The position numbers and the translations under genes are program-made. From Aliidiomarina quisquiliarum (GTDB lineage: Bacteria > Pseudomonadota > Gammaproteobacteria > Enterobacterales > Alteromonadaceae): DNA of 62,601 nt. Numbering within the stretch: position 1 is the stretch's first letter; every line of letters begins with the position of its first letter. Positions 38,347 to 47,686 of this stretch are shown one piece after another. Below the pieces are notes generated by a model that did no database searches, was not told the DNA's origin, and saw only the letters and a program-made list of their open reading frames with translations. The stretch covers positions 1 through 62,601 of the forward strand of contig NZ_JAMFTN010000051.1 of NCBI RefSeq assembly GCF_023922585.1, in the 5' to 3' direction.

Positions 38347-38377
38347 TGATGTACTACTTTTTGCATTAGAGTATGAT
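38347..38377 (+). promoter_or_regulatory. Candidate mshI promoter region with shared 13-bp motif
   Basis: TGATGTACTACTT (38347-38359) is identical to the left arm of the pyrC hairpin. TATGAT about 17 bp further on could be a -10 box, 130 bp before mshI. The -35 match is poor. The shared motif could mark a common regulator of pyrC and the MSHA cluster, or a dispersed repeat. Confidence 0.35.
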
Positions 38378-38506
38378 TATAGTGTTTTTTTGCGCCCTTT
38401 TTCTTTTAACTTGGTTGTTAAAGTAGGGTAAGGGAGGTTTTTCGCGTGTAATGGCAAGCAAGAAAGCAAACAAGGGAAGCGTTATTAAGGAATAGAGGCA
38501 GACGTA

Positions 38507-39475
38507 TTGAAGTGGCCCAATAAAAAGAAAAACCAATATGCATACTCTATTAGTGTGCACAAGGAAGCGGTTCACATTGCTATTTTAAAAGCGGTGCCTG
38601 CGGCCGTGCCTGCCGATAAAGGAATTGATTGGCAAAATACCCATTGGGAGCTTATTGTTAACGACGACATAAGCGTTGAGAACGAGAACGTGCCTGAAGC
38701 GTTAAGCGCCTTGCTGAAACGTTATGAAAAGTTTGCCACTAAACGTCAAGCCCTACAATTAGTGTTAGGTACCGACCTTACAGAAGAAGTAAGCGTAGAA
38801 AAGCCCGAGCTTGCCAATGAAGAAATAGCTGCGGCGCTACAGTGGACCCTAAAAGATTTAGTTAAAACCCCAGCTGCCGACATTATTGCCGACTTCTACG
38901 ATCCGGCCATACACGCCAGTGGTAGTAAAAAAATTCAAGTGGTGGTTGCTAGTCGAACGTTTCTTCAACCTTTACTCGATGTATTGCATGCCGCCCAGTT
39001 CGACATTCAAGGTATTGTGAACGCCACGCTTGCCTTTAGCCGTTGGTTTAACCCCGACGAAAAGCTAGTGGTGTTAACCCAATCTTTCCGTGATGTGAAT
39101 CAATTACATATTATTGCCAATAATATGTTGGTTATTAGTCGCGACTTAAATCGAATTCAGCCTTTAACCAAAATTGCTATTGACGACACCAGCGAACTTG
39201 AAGTGCTGGCGCTTGAAGTACAGCGGTCTATTGATTATTACACCGGGCAGTTACGGCAGGCACCGTTAAGCGAAATTTGTATTGCCACAGCGCATCCACA
39301 AGCGGCAGATTTAGTAGCTGTTTTAGGGGCGCAGCTGGGCCTGAACAGTGGTGTGCTGCCTTATCCTGCTTGGGCGCAAGAACTGAAAGCCAGTGACTAC
39401 AGCGACTTGCCCGTATTGTCTGGGTTAGTGTGGCTAACTAGGCCCGTTGCAGAAAATAGCGGGGAGCCAGCATGA
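38507..39475 (+). CDS. mshI: MSHA biogenesis protein MshI (PilM-like)
   Basis: 322 residues from a TTG start preceded by an AGAGG site. It begins the MSHA gene string. The N-terminal half looks like an actin-fold PilM-type protein (YSISVHKEAVHIAILKA, LQLVLGTDLTEEV). PilM-like proteins organise the inner-membrane pilus platform from the cytosolic side. The stop overlaps the next gene by 4 bp. Assignment rests mainly on position and PilM-like features. Confidence 0.82.
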   Translation: MKWPNKKKNQYAYSISVHKEAVHIAILKAVPAAVPADKGIDWQNTHWELIVNDDISVENENVPEALSALLKRYEKFATKRQALQLVLGTDLTEEVSVEKPELANEEIAAALQWTLKDLVKTPAADIIADFYDPAIHASGSKKIQVVVASRTFLQPLLDVLHAAQFDIQGIVNATLAFSRWFNPDEKLVVLTQSFRDVNQLHIIANNMLVISRDLNRIQPLTKIAIDDTSELEVLALEVQRSIDYYTGQLRQAPLSEICIATAHPQAADLVAVLGAQLGLNSGVLPYPAWAQELKASDYSDLPVLSGLVWLTRPVAENSGEPA

Positions 39476-40155
39476 AACGCGATATAAACTTATATCACGA
39501 TTCGTTGCGGCCCTCGAAAGAGCTGCTTACCACAGGGCGCTTGCTAATTAGCCTGCTGATTGTGGTGGTGGTTAGCGCTTTCGCCCGCGGTGGGTACGAA
39601 TACGCTACAACAACATTAACCAAAACGCACAATGAAGCGCGTAACGAGCAAACCGCTTTAAGCACTCACATGGTTGAATTAGCAAGCCAACTTAGCCGCC
39701 AGCAGCCAGACAGGTTATTATTACGCCGTACCGAGCGTATTGAATTAGACGCCGATTCAAGGCGAGCGCTGTTAGACGAGTTTAATCGGCGCGGTAAAAT
39801 ACGCCGCGACAATTTGTCGCCCGTATTACAAGAGCTAGCGTCAATTCACATGGCTGGCCTATGGCTAACGCGTATTAGTATTCAGGCAGGTGGGGTTGAG
39901 CTTGAAGGGCATACCCTTGCGCCGGGGCTTATTCCCCGTTGGATGGCCAAGTTTGATGCGGCCAGCACATTAACAACCCATAAGTTTTCGGTAGTAGAGC
40001 TGCGCCGCGACAGCCGCGATATTTTAAGTTTTGCGTTGCTAAGTAAACCGAAAGCACCTATTGCAACAGAAAGCGCTGCAAATAGCGGCAACTTGCTCAA
40101 TCAATTTAACGAACAACTTCAAGGTGAGGTGCCAGATGAAAAACCTATACCTTAA
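39472..40155 (+). CDS. MSHA biogenesis PilN-like protein
   Basis: 227 residues. It starts MKRDINLYHDSLRP, the PilN-type cytosolic hook that binds PilM, followed by one membrane helix (LLISLLIVVVVSAFARG) and a periplasmic coiled-coil/ferredoxin-like region. It corresponds to the second MshI gene of other MSHA clusters. Overlaps mshI by 4 bp and mshJ by 20 bp. Confidence 0.82.
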   Translation: MKRDINLYHDSLRPSKELLTTGRLLISLLIVVVVSAFARGGYEYATTTLTKTHNEARNEQTALSTHMVELASQLSRQQPDRLLLRRTERIELDADSRRALLDEFNRRGKIRRDNLSPVLQELASIHMAGLWLTRISIQAGGVELEGHTLAPGLIPRWMAKFDAASTLTTHKFSVVELRRDSRDILSFALLSKPKAPIATESAANSGNLLNQFNEQLQGEVPDEKPIP

Positions 40156-40654
40156 GTTTGATCAGTTTTTTAAAGCCCGAGTTGAACGCGAACGCTGGTT
40201 GCTGAGTATTGTGCTGGTAAGCATGTTGAGCTGGCTAAGTTGGTTGTTAGTCATAGAACCAGCAAAACTAAGCTATGAGCAACTTATTGTCGACCACACA
40301 ACATTACAAAGTGAAACGGAAAAATTAGCCGTAGAAATACAAAATATAGAGTTACAGCTGGCACAAGATCCGAATGCGTTATTGCGCGAGCGTTATCAGC
40401 GTTCAGTAGAGCGTCGTGATCAGCTCGGCCGCTTACTCGACGAGAAAGCAGAATTCACCCAGCCAGAACAGCTACTCGGTTGGATTCAAGCATTATTAGA
40501 GCCAGGTACCGGTTTAACATTAGAAGCGCTTTCGGCGTTGCCCTTAGCATTTTATTGGCAAGGGCTAGATTACCAAGTAATGGAACATCCCAAGGCGCAT
40601 ATTACCTTGGAATTATTTACTTTAAGCTATTCGGCGGCGAACGATGAAACGTAA
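40136..40654 (+). CDS. mshJ: MSHA biogenesis protein MshJ (PilO-like)
   Basis: About 172 residues from the ATG at 40136, chosen because GGTGAGGT precedes it and it opens with a short cytosolic part and one membrane helix (LLSIVLVSMLSWLSWLLVIE). The rest is periplasmic, with a coiled coil (YEQLIVDHTTLQSETEKLAV) and then a PilO-like fold. An upstream in-frame start at 40061 would add an implausible leader. Overlaps mshK by 11 bp. Confidence 0.82.
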   Translation: MKNLYLKFDQFFKARVERERWLLSIVLVSMLSWLSWLLVIEPAKLSYEQLIVDHTTLQSETEKLAVEIQNIELQLAQDPNALLRERYQRSVERRDQLGRLLDEKAEFTQPEQLLGWIQALLEPGTGLTLEALSALPLAFYWQGLDYQVMEHPKAHITLELFTLSYSAANDET

Positions 40655-40997
40655 TATGCTGTTACTCAGTTTGGGCTTGTGTTTAGGCGTGGTGGCCACA
40701 CCAACCCTAGCCGAACGGCCTGCTGTAGACCCAACTCGGCCACCGGCAGATATACATAACGATGAAGCCGCTGGCTCAAGCAGTATGCCCAAGTTGCGGT
40801 TACAAAGTATTTGGTACAAGGAAGGTTACTCTCGTGCACATATCGACGGCCAAGTTTACCGAGTAGGCGACAGTATTGGCCAGTGGCGAGTTGAAAATAT
40901 TAAAGCGTCGGAAGTAAAGCTTACGCAAGGTAGTGAAAAACTAGTGCTTACAGTTTTCGAGCGAACGCAGATGACAATACGCAGGGACATTGAATGA
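40644..40997 (+). CDS. mshK: MSHA biogenesis protein MshK (PilP-like)
   Basis: 117 residues with a signal peptide (MKRNMLLLSLGLCLGVVATPTLA). The mature domain (LRLQSIWYKEGYSRAHIDGQ, VYRVGDSIGQWRVENI) is like PilP/GspC periplasmic linkers that connect the inner platform to the secretin. Overlaps mshL by ATGA. Confidence 0.83.
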   Translation: MKRNMLLLSLGLCLGVVATPTLAERPAVDPTRPPADIHNDEAAGSSSMPKLRLQSIWYKEGYSRAHIDGQVYRVGDSIGQWRVENIKASEVKLTQGSEKLVLTVFERTQMTIRRDIE

Positions 40998-42670
40998 CGA
41001 ATAATAAGCTAATTAAAGTTGGAGTATCGGTATTAATAGCAGGCCTGTTGGCAGCATGCGTAAGCCGTAGTCCGGAGCAGTTATCAGCCGATGCGCAAGA
41101 AATGCTACGTTCAGGCACGCCTGTGGCTACCGAAGAAGAGCGCCAAGTGCCGGCCAGCGTTCGAGCCGAGCTACGAGAAAATATGGGCGCGCGCGACGCA
41201 TCTATTCGTTCGTTACTTGAAGAGCCACGCTTTTCAGTGCAGGCGAAACAAATGCCGGCAGCCGACTTTTTTGCCCAGCTAACCGACGAGTCTCCCTATA
41301 GTTTGGTGGTACACCCCGACGTACGTGGCTTAATTAGTGTGACTTTACGCGACGTAACCTTGCAAGAAACCCTCGACGTAGTACAAGATATTTATGGCTT
41401 CGACATTCGTAAAGAAGGCCGGGTATTTCGCGTTTATCCTGCGGGCTTACGGGTTGAAACGCTAACGTTAGACTACCTAGCGTTGCGCCGTTACGGTATT
41501 AGCCAAACTCAAATTACCGCAGGTGGCGTGGTCGACAGTAATAGCAACAATAGTAACAATAGCCGTAGCCGGTCGAGCTCAAGCTTTGATAATAATTCTT
41601 CGGGTCGCGACAATTCTAATAATCAAGGCTTGCAAAATAACAACAGTGCTTTAGGTAGTGGCCAGGCGGGTAGTTCTATTAGTACCACCTCAGAAACCGA
41701 CTTTTGGCAGGGCTTACAAGAAATTCTACAAGGCATTATTGGTACGGGCGAAGGTCGGCATGTGGTGGTTTCTCCGCAAGCGGGTTTGGCCACCATACGC
41801 GCCTTGCCTGCGGAAATACGAGCCGCCCGCGACTTTTTGAAAATGGCCCAAAGTAGCCTGCAGCGCCAAGTTGTACTGGAAGCCAGAATTGTGGAAGTAA
41901 CCCTAAGCGATCAGTATCAACAAGGGGTTGATTGGTCGCGCATTACCAGTAAAATAGGCAGCGGGGTAACTGAATTTACCTTTAGCGGCGCCGATGTGGA
42001 AAACGGTAGCTTGGGCGGTGTGCTGGGGTTAAGTTTTACCAACCAAACCTTTGGCGGCATGGTTGAATTGCTGTCTAGCCAAGGCCAAGTGCAAGTGCTT
42101 TCAAGCCCACGGGTGACAGCAACTAACAACCAAAAAGCGGTGATAAAAATTGGTGAAGACGAATACTTTGTTACCGACATTTCCACCACCACGGTAACGG
42201 GTACCGCCACCACTTCAACGCCAAATATTCAATTAACACCGTTTTTCTCTGGTATAGCGCTCGACGTTACCCCGCAAATTGGTGAGTCGGGGCAAATTAC
42301 CCTACATATTCACCCGTCGGTAACCGAAACCACCGAGCAAGAAAAAGTAATTTCCTTAAACAACGAACGTTTTGTATTGCCCTTAGCCCGCAGTAATATT
42401 CGCGAGTCGGACACCATTATTCGGGCCCGCGACGGCGAAGTGGTTATTATTGGTGGCTTAATGCAAACCGGTTATTCGGAAGACGTAAGCCAAGTGCCTT
42501 TATTGGGTCGGGTACCATTTTTAGGCGAATTGTTTACCAACCGTCGCCAGCTGGAAACGAAAAAAGAGCTAGTGATTATGTTGCGGCCAACCATTGTAGG
42601 CGCCGACACCTGGGACGCCGAGTTAGAGCGCTCACGCGACTTATTGCGCCGTTGGTATGAGGCAGACTAA
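40994..42670 (+). CDS. mshL: MSHA outer-membrane secretin MshL
   Basis: 558 residues; forms the outer-membrane pore for the pilus. Lipoprotein signal with lipobox LAAC (residue about 22). N-domain with QMPAADFFAQLTDESPYSLVV. A Ser/Asn-rich disordered linker at about 175-230. Secretin core: VLEARIVEVTLSDQYQQGVDWS, VQVLSSPRVTATNNQKAVIKI and the C-terminal VPLLGRVPFLGELFTNR signature. Sits in the contiguous mshI-to-mshG operon. Confidence 0.95.
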   Translation: MTNNKLIKVGVSVLIAGLLAACVSRSPEQLSADAQEMLRSGTPVATEEERQVPASVRAELRENMGARDASIRSLLEEPRFSVQAKQMPAADFFAQLTDESPYSLVVHPDVRGLISVTLRDVTLQETLDVVQDIYGFDIRKEGRVFRVYPAGLRVETLTLDYLALRRYGISQTQITAGGVVDSNSNNSNNSRSRSSSSFDNNSSGRDNSNNQGLQNNNSALGSGQAGSSISTTSETDFWQGLQEILQGIIGTGEGRHVVVSPQAGLATIRALPAEIRAARDFLKMAQSSLQRQVVLEARIVEVTLSDQYQQGVDWSRITSKIGSGVTEFTFSGADVENGSLGGVLGLSFTNQTFGGMVELLSSQGQVQVLSSPRVTATNNQKAVIKIGEDEYFVTDISTTTVTGTATTSTPNIQLTPFFSGIALDVTPQIGESGQITLHIHPSVTETTEQEKVISLNNERFVLPLARSNIRESDTIIRARDGEVVIIGGLMQTGYSEDVSQVPLLGRVPFLGELFTNRRQLETKKELVIMLRPTIVGADTWDAELERSRDLLRRWYEAD

Positions 42671-42677
42671 GTAGCCT

Positions 42678-43589
42678 ATGTATTTATATCATTTTGGGCT
42701 TAGGGAACTTCCTTTTACGCTAACCCCAAACACCAGTTTTTATTGCGACCTACAAGTGCATAACGAAGCCTTGGACGTACTACTAACGGCATTAAAAACC
42801 GGAGAAGGCTTTATAAAAGTAACGGGCGAAGTAGGTACGGGTAAAACCTTACTGTGTCGAAAATTATTAAATGAAATACCTGACCATTTTGTAACTGCTT
42901 ATATTCCGAACCCTTACCTTTCACCCGCCGAGCTGCGCCAAGCTATAGCGGTTGAACTGGGTATTAAAGGGGTCGACAATTTCGATCAGCACAAATTAAC
43001 CCAAGCGCTCGAAAATGAATTGTTGCGAATAAACAAATTGGGCCGCTCGGTGGTTATTTTGCTCGACGAAGCCCAGGCTTTACCGCAAGAAAGCTTAGAA
43101 GCCCTGCGGTTGTTTTCTAATATTGAAACCGAAACTCGGAAATTAGTTCATTTAGTGCTGTTTGGGCAGCCCGAGCTAGACGAGCGCTTAGCTACGCGCG
43201 AGTTACGCCAGCTACGCCAACGAATTTCCTTTTCGTATCGGCTTAGCACCTTAAGTGAAGAAGAATTTGGCCGTTATTTGCACCATAGGTTACAAGTGGC
43301 AGGCTACCGAGGCCCGCCTATGTTTACCCCGCGATTAACGCACCTAGTGCATAAAGCAAGCCGTGGCGTGCCGCGCCTTGCTAACGTTATTAGCCACAAG
43401 GCACTGCTTTCTGCTTACGGCGCAGGGCGGTTTTATTTGGAGCGGAACGATATTATAGCCGCCGTAAAAGACACGGAAGACGCAAACAGCTTGGGCTACA
43501 GCCCTTGGGTTTGGACCACTACCGGCATTGTAATAGGCGTATTGTTGGTTGCTACGCTGGCCTATGGACTTGGTTGGGTGAACCTATGA
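42678..43589 (+). CDS. mshM: MSHA ATPase-associated protein MshM
   Basis: 303 residues of the ExeA/GspA AAA ATPase group: MYLYHFGLRELPFTLTPNT, Walker A GEVGTGKTLLCRKLL near residue 52, Walker B VVILLDEAQALP near 123. A C-terminal membrane helix follows (VWTTTGIVIGVLLVATLAYGL). Such proteins help insert or organise the secretin across the peptidoglycan. Starts 7 bp after mshL and overlaps mshN by ATGA. Confidence 0.92.
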   Translation: MYLYHFGLRELPFTLTPNTSFYCDLQVHNEALDVLLTALKTGEGFIKVTGEVGTGKTLLCRKLLNEIPDHFVTAYIPNPYLSPAELRQAIAVELGIKGVDNFDQHKLTQALENELLRINKLGRSVVILLDEAQALPQESLEALRLFSNIETETRKLVHLVLFGQPELDERLATRELRQLRQRISFSYRLSTLSEEEFGRYLHHRLQVAGYRGPPMFTPRLTHLVHKASRGVPRLANVISHKALLSAYGAGRFYLERNDIIAAVKDTEDANSLGYSPWVWTTTGIVIGVLLVATLAYGLGWVNL

Positions 43590-44653
43590 GCTTGATTAAT
43601 CAAATGCTAAAAGACATCGACAAGCGCGAAGGCGAACAGCAACAGGCTGGTCGCTCTACGTCGCGCTACGAAACAGGTAAGCGGGTTTGGCCTGCTTGGC
43701 TGTTTATGGCGTTGGGTGTAATTAGCACGGTCGTTGTGTTGCTGCTGGTGCTGTGGGTTTGGCGGGTTATGAATACGCCTGCCACTGTGGCAGTTGAAGC
43801 AGTAACAAACCCCGTGGAAGAAACCGTTAACCTGCCACCACAGGCGCAGCCGCAGAGCCTGGCCCAACCACGCCAAGCGCGGCCACCAATGGCCGAAACT
43901 CTAGCTAAGCCAGTTGCTGTACCCGTGGTTGAAGCAGCTACGCAAGCAAAGCCTGCGCCCACACCTAAGCCCGTAACAGAGCCGCAAACAGCCGCAGCAA
44001 CACCCGAGCCAGTGGTTACCCCTGTGCCAGAAGTTGAGCCAGAGCCGGTTGGTGAAATGGCCATACAGCGTTCAAATACACCACCTAAAGTATTAGCCGA
44101 GCGCCGTTTTCAGCAGGCCATGAGCGACTTGCAAGGCGGGCGAACGCAACAAGGTGCCCAGCGGCTGCAAGAAGCGCTACTTATGGCCCCCGATTACCAT
44201 GAAGCGCGGCAACAATTAGCAGTGTATTATTTTAGTTATGGTTTTTTAACCGACGCCTTAGCTGTATTAGAGCAAGGGCTGGAAGAGTTTCCTGGTGAAA
44301 CCGGTTTAGTATTGGTACAAGCCCGTATTTTAGAACGGGCCGGCGAGCCTGCTATGGCGCTAAACGCTTTACGTAATGTGGCAAATGAATTACCCGCCAA
44401 TGCCGACTTATTAATATTACGGGGTGCGTTAGCCAGTGAATTGGAAGACTACCAAGTAGCCAGCGAAACTTACCAAGTGCTTACTAGCTGGCGGCCACGA
44501 GAAGGGCGCTGGTGGTTGGGGCTTGCTTTAGCGCAACAGCAACTACAGTTAACCGAGCAAGCCTTGCAGGCGTTTCGGCGTGCCCTCGACGACCCCAGCA
44601 TAGGCACCGCCACCCGAGAATTTATTCATCAACGTGTTGAGGAGCTACGATAA
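43586..44653 (+). CDS. mshN: MSHA biogenesis protein MshN (TPR)
   Basis: 355 residues from the ATG at 43586 (overlap ATGA with mshM). One membrane helix (LFMALGVISTVVVLLLVLWVW) near residue 35, a Pro/Ala/Gln-rich linker (about 75-175), and a C-terminal set of TPR-like helices (RFQQAMSDLQGGRTQQGAQR, YFSYGFLTDALAVLEQGLEE and so on). Probably a periplasmic scaffold of the pilus machine. Its stop overlaps the mshE start by one base. Confidence 0.88.
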   Translation: MSLINQMLKDIDKREGEQQQAGRSTSRYETGKRVWPAWLFMALGVISTVVVLLLVLWVWRVMNTPATVAVEAVTNPVEETVNLPPQAQPQSLAQPRQARPPMAETLAKPVAVPVVEAATQAKPAPTPKPVTEPQTAAATPEPVVTPVPEVEPEPVGEMAIQRSNTPPKVLAERRFQQAMSDLQGGRTQQGAQRLQEALLMAPDYHEARQQLAVYYFSYGFLTDALAVLEQGLEEFPGETGLVLVQARILERAGEPAMALNALRNVANELPANADLLILRGALASELEDYQVASETYQVLTSWRPREGRWWLGLALAQQQLQLTEQALQAFRRALDDPSIGTATREFIHQRVEELR

Positions 44654-46461
44654 TGCGTCGACCACGATTACGCATGCGCCTTGGCGACTTGTTGGTACAT
44701 GAAAGTATTATTACTGAAGCCCAACTAACGGAAGCACTCACAGCTCAACGAAGCAGTGGCCGCAAGCTTGGTAATGCCTTGGTCGAGCTTGGCTTTATAA
44801 GCGAGCAGAAGTTACTTGAATTCTTGTCGCAGCAACTTAACGTACCTTTGGTCGACATTCGTGAACTACGCCTCGACCCCAATGTGGTGCGTTTACTGCC
44901 AGAAGTACAAGCCCGCCGCCACCGCGCCTTGGTGCTAAAAGCCGACGCCGACAGTGCTACTATTGGCATGAGTGATCCTGCCGACCTTAGTGCCATTGAT
45001 GCCATTAGCGATTTATTGTCGCCGCGACAAATTGATTTAGCGGTGGTACCCGAACAGCAATTAATGGAGTCGTTCGACAACCTGTACCGGCGCACGCAAG
45101 AAATTGACAACCTTGCGCAGCAGTTACAAGAAGAAAGCGGCACCACAGAAGAATTTTCACTAACCTCGTTAAGCGACAGCGACGATGAAGGCGACGTAAC
45201 GGTTTCACGGCTGTTGCAATCAATATTTTTAGATGCCATTCAGGTACGGGCGTCGGACATACATTTAGAGCCAGACGCCAAGGGCCTACGTATTCGGCAG
45301 CGGGTAGACGGTCAGTTACAAGAAAACATGCTCGGCGAAATGAATATAGCTGGTGCAGTGGTGTTAAAGCTAAAGCTCATGTCGGGGCTCGACATTTCTG
45401 AAAAACGTTTGCCACAAGACGGCCGCTTTCAAATGCGTATTCGCCATCGCCAAATAGACGTGCGGCTTTCTACCATGCCTACTCAATACGGCGAAGCCTG
45501 TGTTATGCGTTTGCTCGACCAGTCGTCGGGGTTACTTAATCTCGACGAAACCGGTATGCCCGCCGACATGATCAAGCGTTTCCGCCACCACTTAAAACGC
45601 CCCCATGGCTTAATTCTAGTAACCGGGCCAACGGGGTCGGGTAAAACCACCACCTTGTATGGCGCTTTAAGTGAACTGAACGAGCCGGCAAAGAAAATTA
45701 TTACCGTAGAAGACCCGGTGGAATACCGCTTGCCGCGAATTTCGCAAGTGCAGGTAAATAGCAAAATTGGCCTTACGTTTGGCCGCGTACTGCGCACCAC
45801 CTTGCGCCAAGACCCCGACATAATCATGGTGGGGGAAATGCGCGACCAAGAAACCGTAGAAATTGGTTTGCGGGGCTCTATTACAGGTCACCTGGTGTTG
45901 TCGACACTTCACACCAACGACGCCGTTACCAGTGCCATGCGGCTAATTGATATGGGTGCAGCACCTTATTTGGTGGCCAGTGCACTACGTACCGTATTAG
46001 CCCAGCGGTTATTACGCCGGGTATGTAAAGACTGCGGTGCCCCCCATGTACCCGATGCTCAAGACTTAAACTTAGTTACCGTGCTTATTGGGGCAATTCC
46101 GGCGGGTGCAACCTTAATGAAGGGCCGCGGTTGCCAGCGCTGCAACTACACCGGTTACCGAGGCCGAATTGGTATTTTTGAATTACTCGAAATAGACGAA
46201 GCCATGATGAAGGCGTTGCGGTTAAGCGACACTCAAGCATTTGCTGAAGCGGTAAGTGCCGACAAAAGCTTTACCACACTAGCACAAACCGCCTTAAACT
46301 ATGCAGCACAAGGCATTACCACCATTGAAGAAGTAATGACTTTAGTGGCGGGTTTACCTTATTTAGACGACGCAGAATTAGACGCACAACACGCTTTACA
46401 GCAGCAGTTAAGCGAGCAGGGCGAAGGTCAGCCAAGCTCAAGCGAGCTAAGCAATGATTAA
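44653..46461 (+). CDS. mshE: MSHA pilus assembly ATPase MshE
   Basis: 602 residues. The N-terminal MshEN domain has two tandem c-di-GMP-binding motifs: RLGDLLVHESII...LTEALTAQ (residues about 10-33) and KLGNALVELGFI...LLEFLSQQ (about 37-60). In the first motif the usual Gly is Ser. The ATPase domain has Walker A GPTGSGKTTTLYG near residue 327, the Asp box, Walker B and the His box. Zinc cysteines CKDCGAPH and CQRCNYTGYRG are present. Powers pilus extension and is expected to respond to c-di-GMP. Overlaps mshG by 8 bp. Confidence 0.96.
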   Translation: MRRPRLRMRLGDLLVHESIITEAQLTEALTAQRSSGRKLGNALVELGFISEQKLLEFLSQQLNVPLVDIRELRLDPNVVRLLPEVQARRHRALVLKADADSATIGMSDPADLSAIDAISDLLSPRQIDLAVVPEQQLMESFDNLYRRTQEIDNLAQQLQEESGTTEEFSLTSLSDSDDEGDVTVSRLLQSIFLDAIQVRASDIHLEPDAKGLRIRQRVDGQLQENMLGEMNIAGAVVLKLKLMSGLDISEKRLPQDGRFQMRIRHRQIDVRLSTMPTQYGEACVMRLLDQSSGLLNLDETGMPADMIKRFRHHLKRPHGLILVTGPTGSGKTTTLYGALSELNEPAKKIITVEDPVEYRLPRISQVQVNSKIGLTFGRVLRTTLRQDPDIIMVGEMRDQETVEIGLRGSITGHLVLSTLHTNDAVTSAMRLIDMGAAPYLVASALRTVLAQRLLRRVCKDCGAPHVPDAQDLNLVTVLIGAIPAGATLMKGRGCQRCNYTGYRGRIGIFELLEIDEAMMKALRLSDTQAFAEAVSADKSFTTLAQTALNYAAQGITTIEEVMTLVAGLPYLDDAELDAQHALQQQLSEQGEGQPSSSELSND

Positions 46462-47686
46462 CTACAGCTATCAAGGGCGCGACCAGCAAGGCAATAAAGT
46501 ACAAGGTAGGCTTGCGGCTGCAAGTGAAACGTCGGTAGCAGAACAACTGGTGCGCCGCGGCATAGTACCCTTAAGTATTATTGCGGGCGGCCAAGCGGGT
46601 GGCTCTTTATTTGGTAATGTGGACTTTAAAGCCCTGCTAGAACGGCCATTACCTTTGCCCGACTTAGTGATGTTTATTCGGCAAATGTATGCCCTAACCA
46701 AAGCAGGGGTGTCGATGCTGCGGGCAGTGCAGGGCTTGGCAGAAAACTCTACCAACAAACAGTTAGGTAAAGCGCTGCATGGTATTAGCAACGAGTTAGA
46801 GCGTGGCCGCAGCCTTTCTGCCGCCATGGCCGACTACCCCAAAGTGTTTCCGCGCTTAGTTATTGCGGTGGTGCATGTGGGTGAAAATACCGGTCGGCTA
46901 GAAGAAAGCTTTCAGCAATTAGCTTTTTATATTGAAAACGAACAAGAAACTCGTAAGCGTATTAAGCAAGCCACTCGCTACCCAAGTTTTGTAGTAATAA
47001 GCTTATTTATAGCTATTTTCGTGTTGAATATGTTTGTTATTCCAAACTTCGTAAGCATGTTTGCCAGCATGAACGTAGAACTGCCCTTAGTTACTCGTAT
47101 GTTATTAGTGAGCTCAAACTTTTTTGTTAATTACTGGCACCTGTTGTTGCTTTCCATAGCGGCGGGTATTGGTTGGCTAAAATACTGGATGCGCCAAGAC
47201 TCAGCGAAAGAAAAATGGGATTACTGGAAAATACGCATCCCTATTATGGGCGACATTATAGAACGGTCGTTATTAGGCCGTTTTTGCCGCAGTTTTAGCG
47301 TAATGCTAAGCGCAGGGGTGCCACTAACTCAGGCCCTTAACTTAGTGTCTGAAGCGCTTGATAACCGCTACATGGGCAAACATATTATTGAAATGCGCCG
47401 TGGCATAGAACGGGGTGAATCGCTTAGCAGGGTAAGCCGAGCCAGTAACATGTTTAGTGCGCTAGTGCTGCAAATGATAGCCGTAGGGGAAGAAACCGGT
47501 AACCTCGACGACTTATTATTAGAGTCGGCCGAATACTACGAGCGCGAAGTAGACTACGACTTGAAAAACTTATTGTCTAAAATAGAGCCCGTACTTATTG
47601 GGGGGGTAGCTATTATTGTGGGCATATTAGCTATGGGTATTTTCCTGCCTATGTGGGGTATGATGGAAATGACAGGTAGCATGTAG
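46454..47686 (+). CDS. mshG: MSHA platform protein MshG (PilC/GspF-like)
   Basis: 410 residues of the GspF/PilC family. N-terminal part with RDQQGNKVQGRLAAASETSV. Two cytosolic GspF domains (VMFIRQMYALTKAGVSMLRA and GRFCRSFSVMLSAGVPLTQA) separated by a membrane hairpin (FVVISLFIAIFVLNMFVIPN). The C-terminal helix is VLIGGVAIIVGILAMGIFLP. It is the inner-membrane core that MshE drives. Stop and mshF start share a base. Confidence 0.95.
   Translation: MINYSYQGRDQQGNKVQGRLAAASETSVAEQLVRRGIVPLSIIAGGQAGGSLFGNVDFKALLERPLPLPDLVMFIRQMYALTKAGVSMLRAVQGLAENSTNKQLGKALHGISNELERGRSLSAAMADYPKVFPRLVIAVVHVGENTGRLEESFQQLAFYIENEQETRKRIKQATRYPSFVVISLFIAIFVLNMFVIPNFVSMFASMNVELPLVTRMLLVSSNFFVNYWHLLLLSIAAGIGWLKYWMRQDSAKEKWDYWKIRIPIMGDIIERSLLGRFCRSFSVMLSAGVPLTQALNLVSEALDNRYMGKHIIEMRRGIERGESLSRVSRASNMFSALVLQMIAVGEETGNLDDLLLESAEYYEREVDYDLKNLLSKIEPVLIGGVAIIVGILAMGIFLPMWGMMEMTGSM

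Noticed and set aside
41520-41700. Asn/Ser-rich run in mshL as a possible inserted repeat.
   Set aside because: Disordered Ser/Asn linkers are usual in secretins of this family and the reading frame continues normally.
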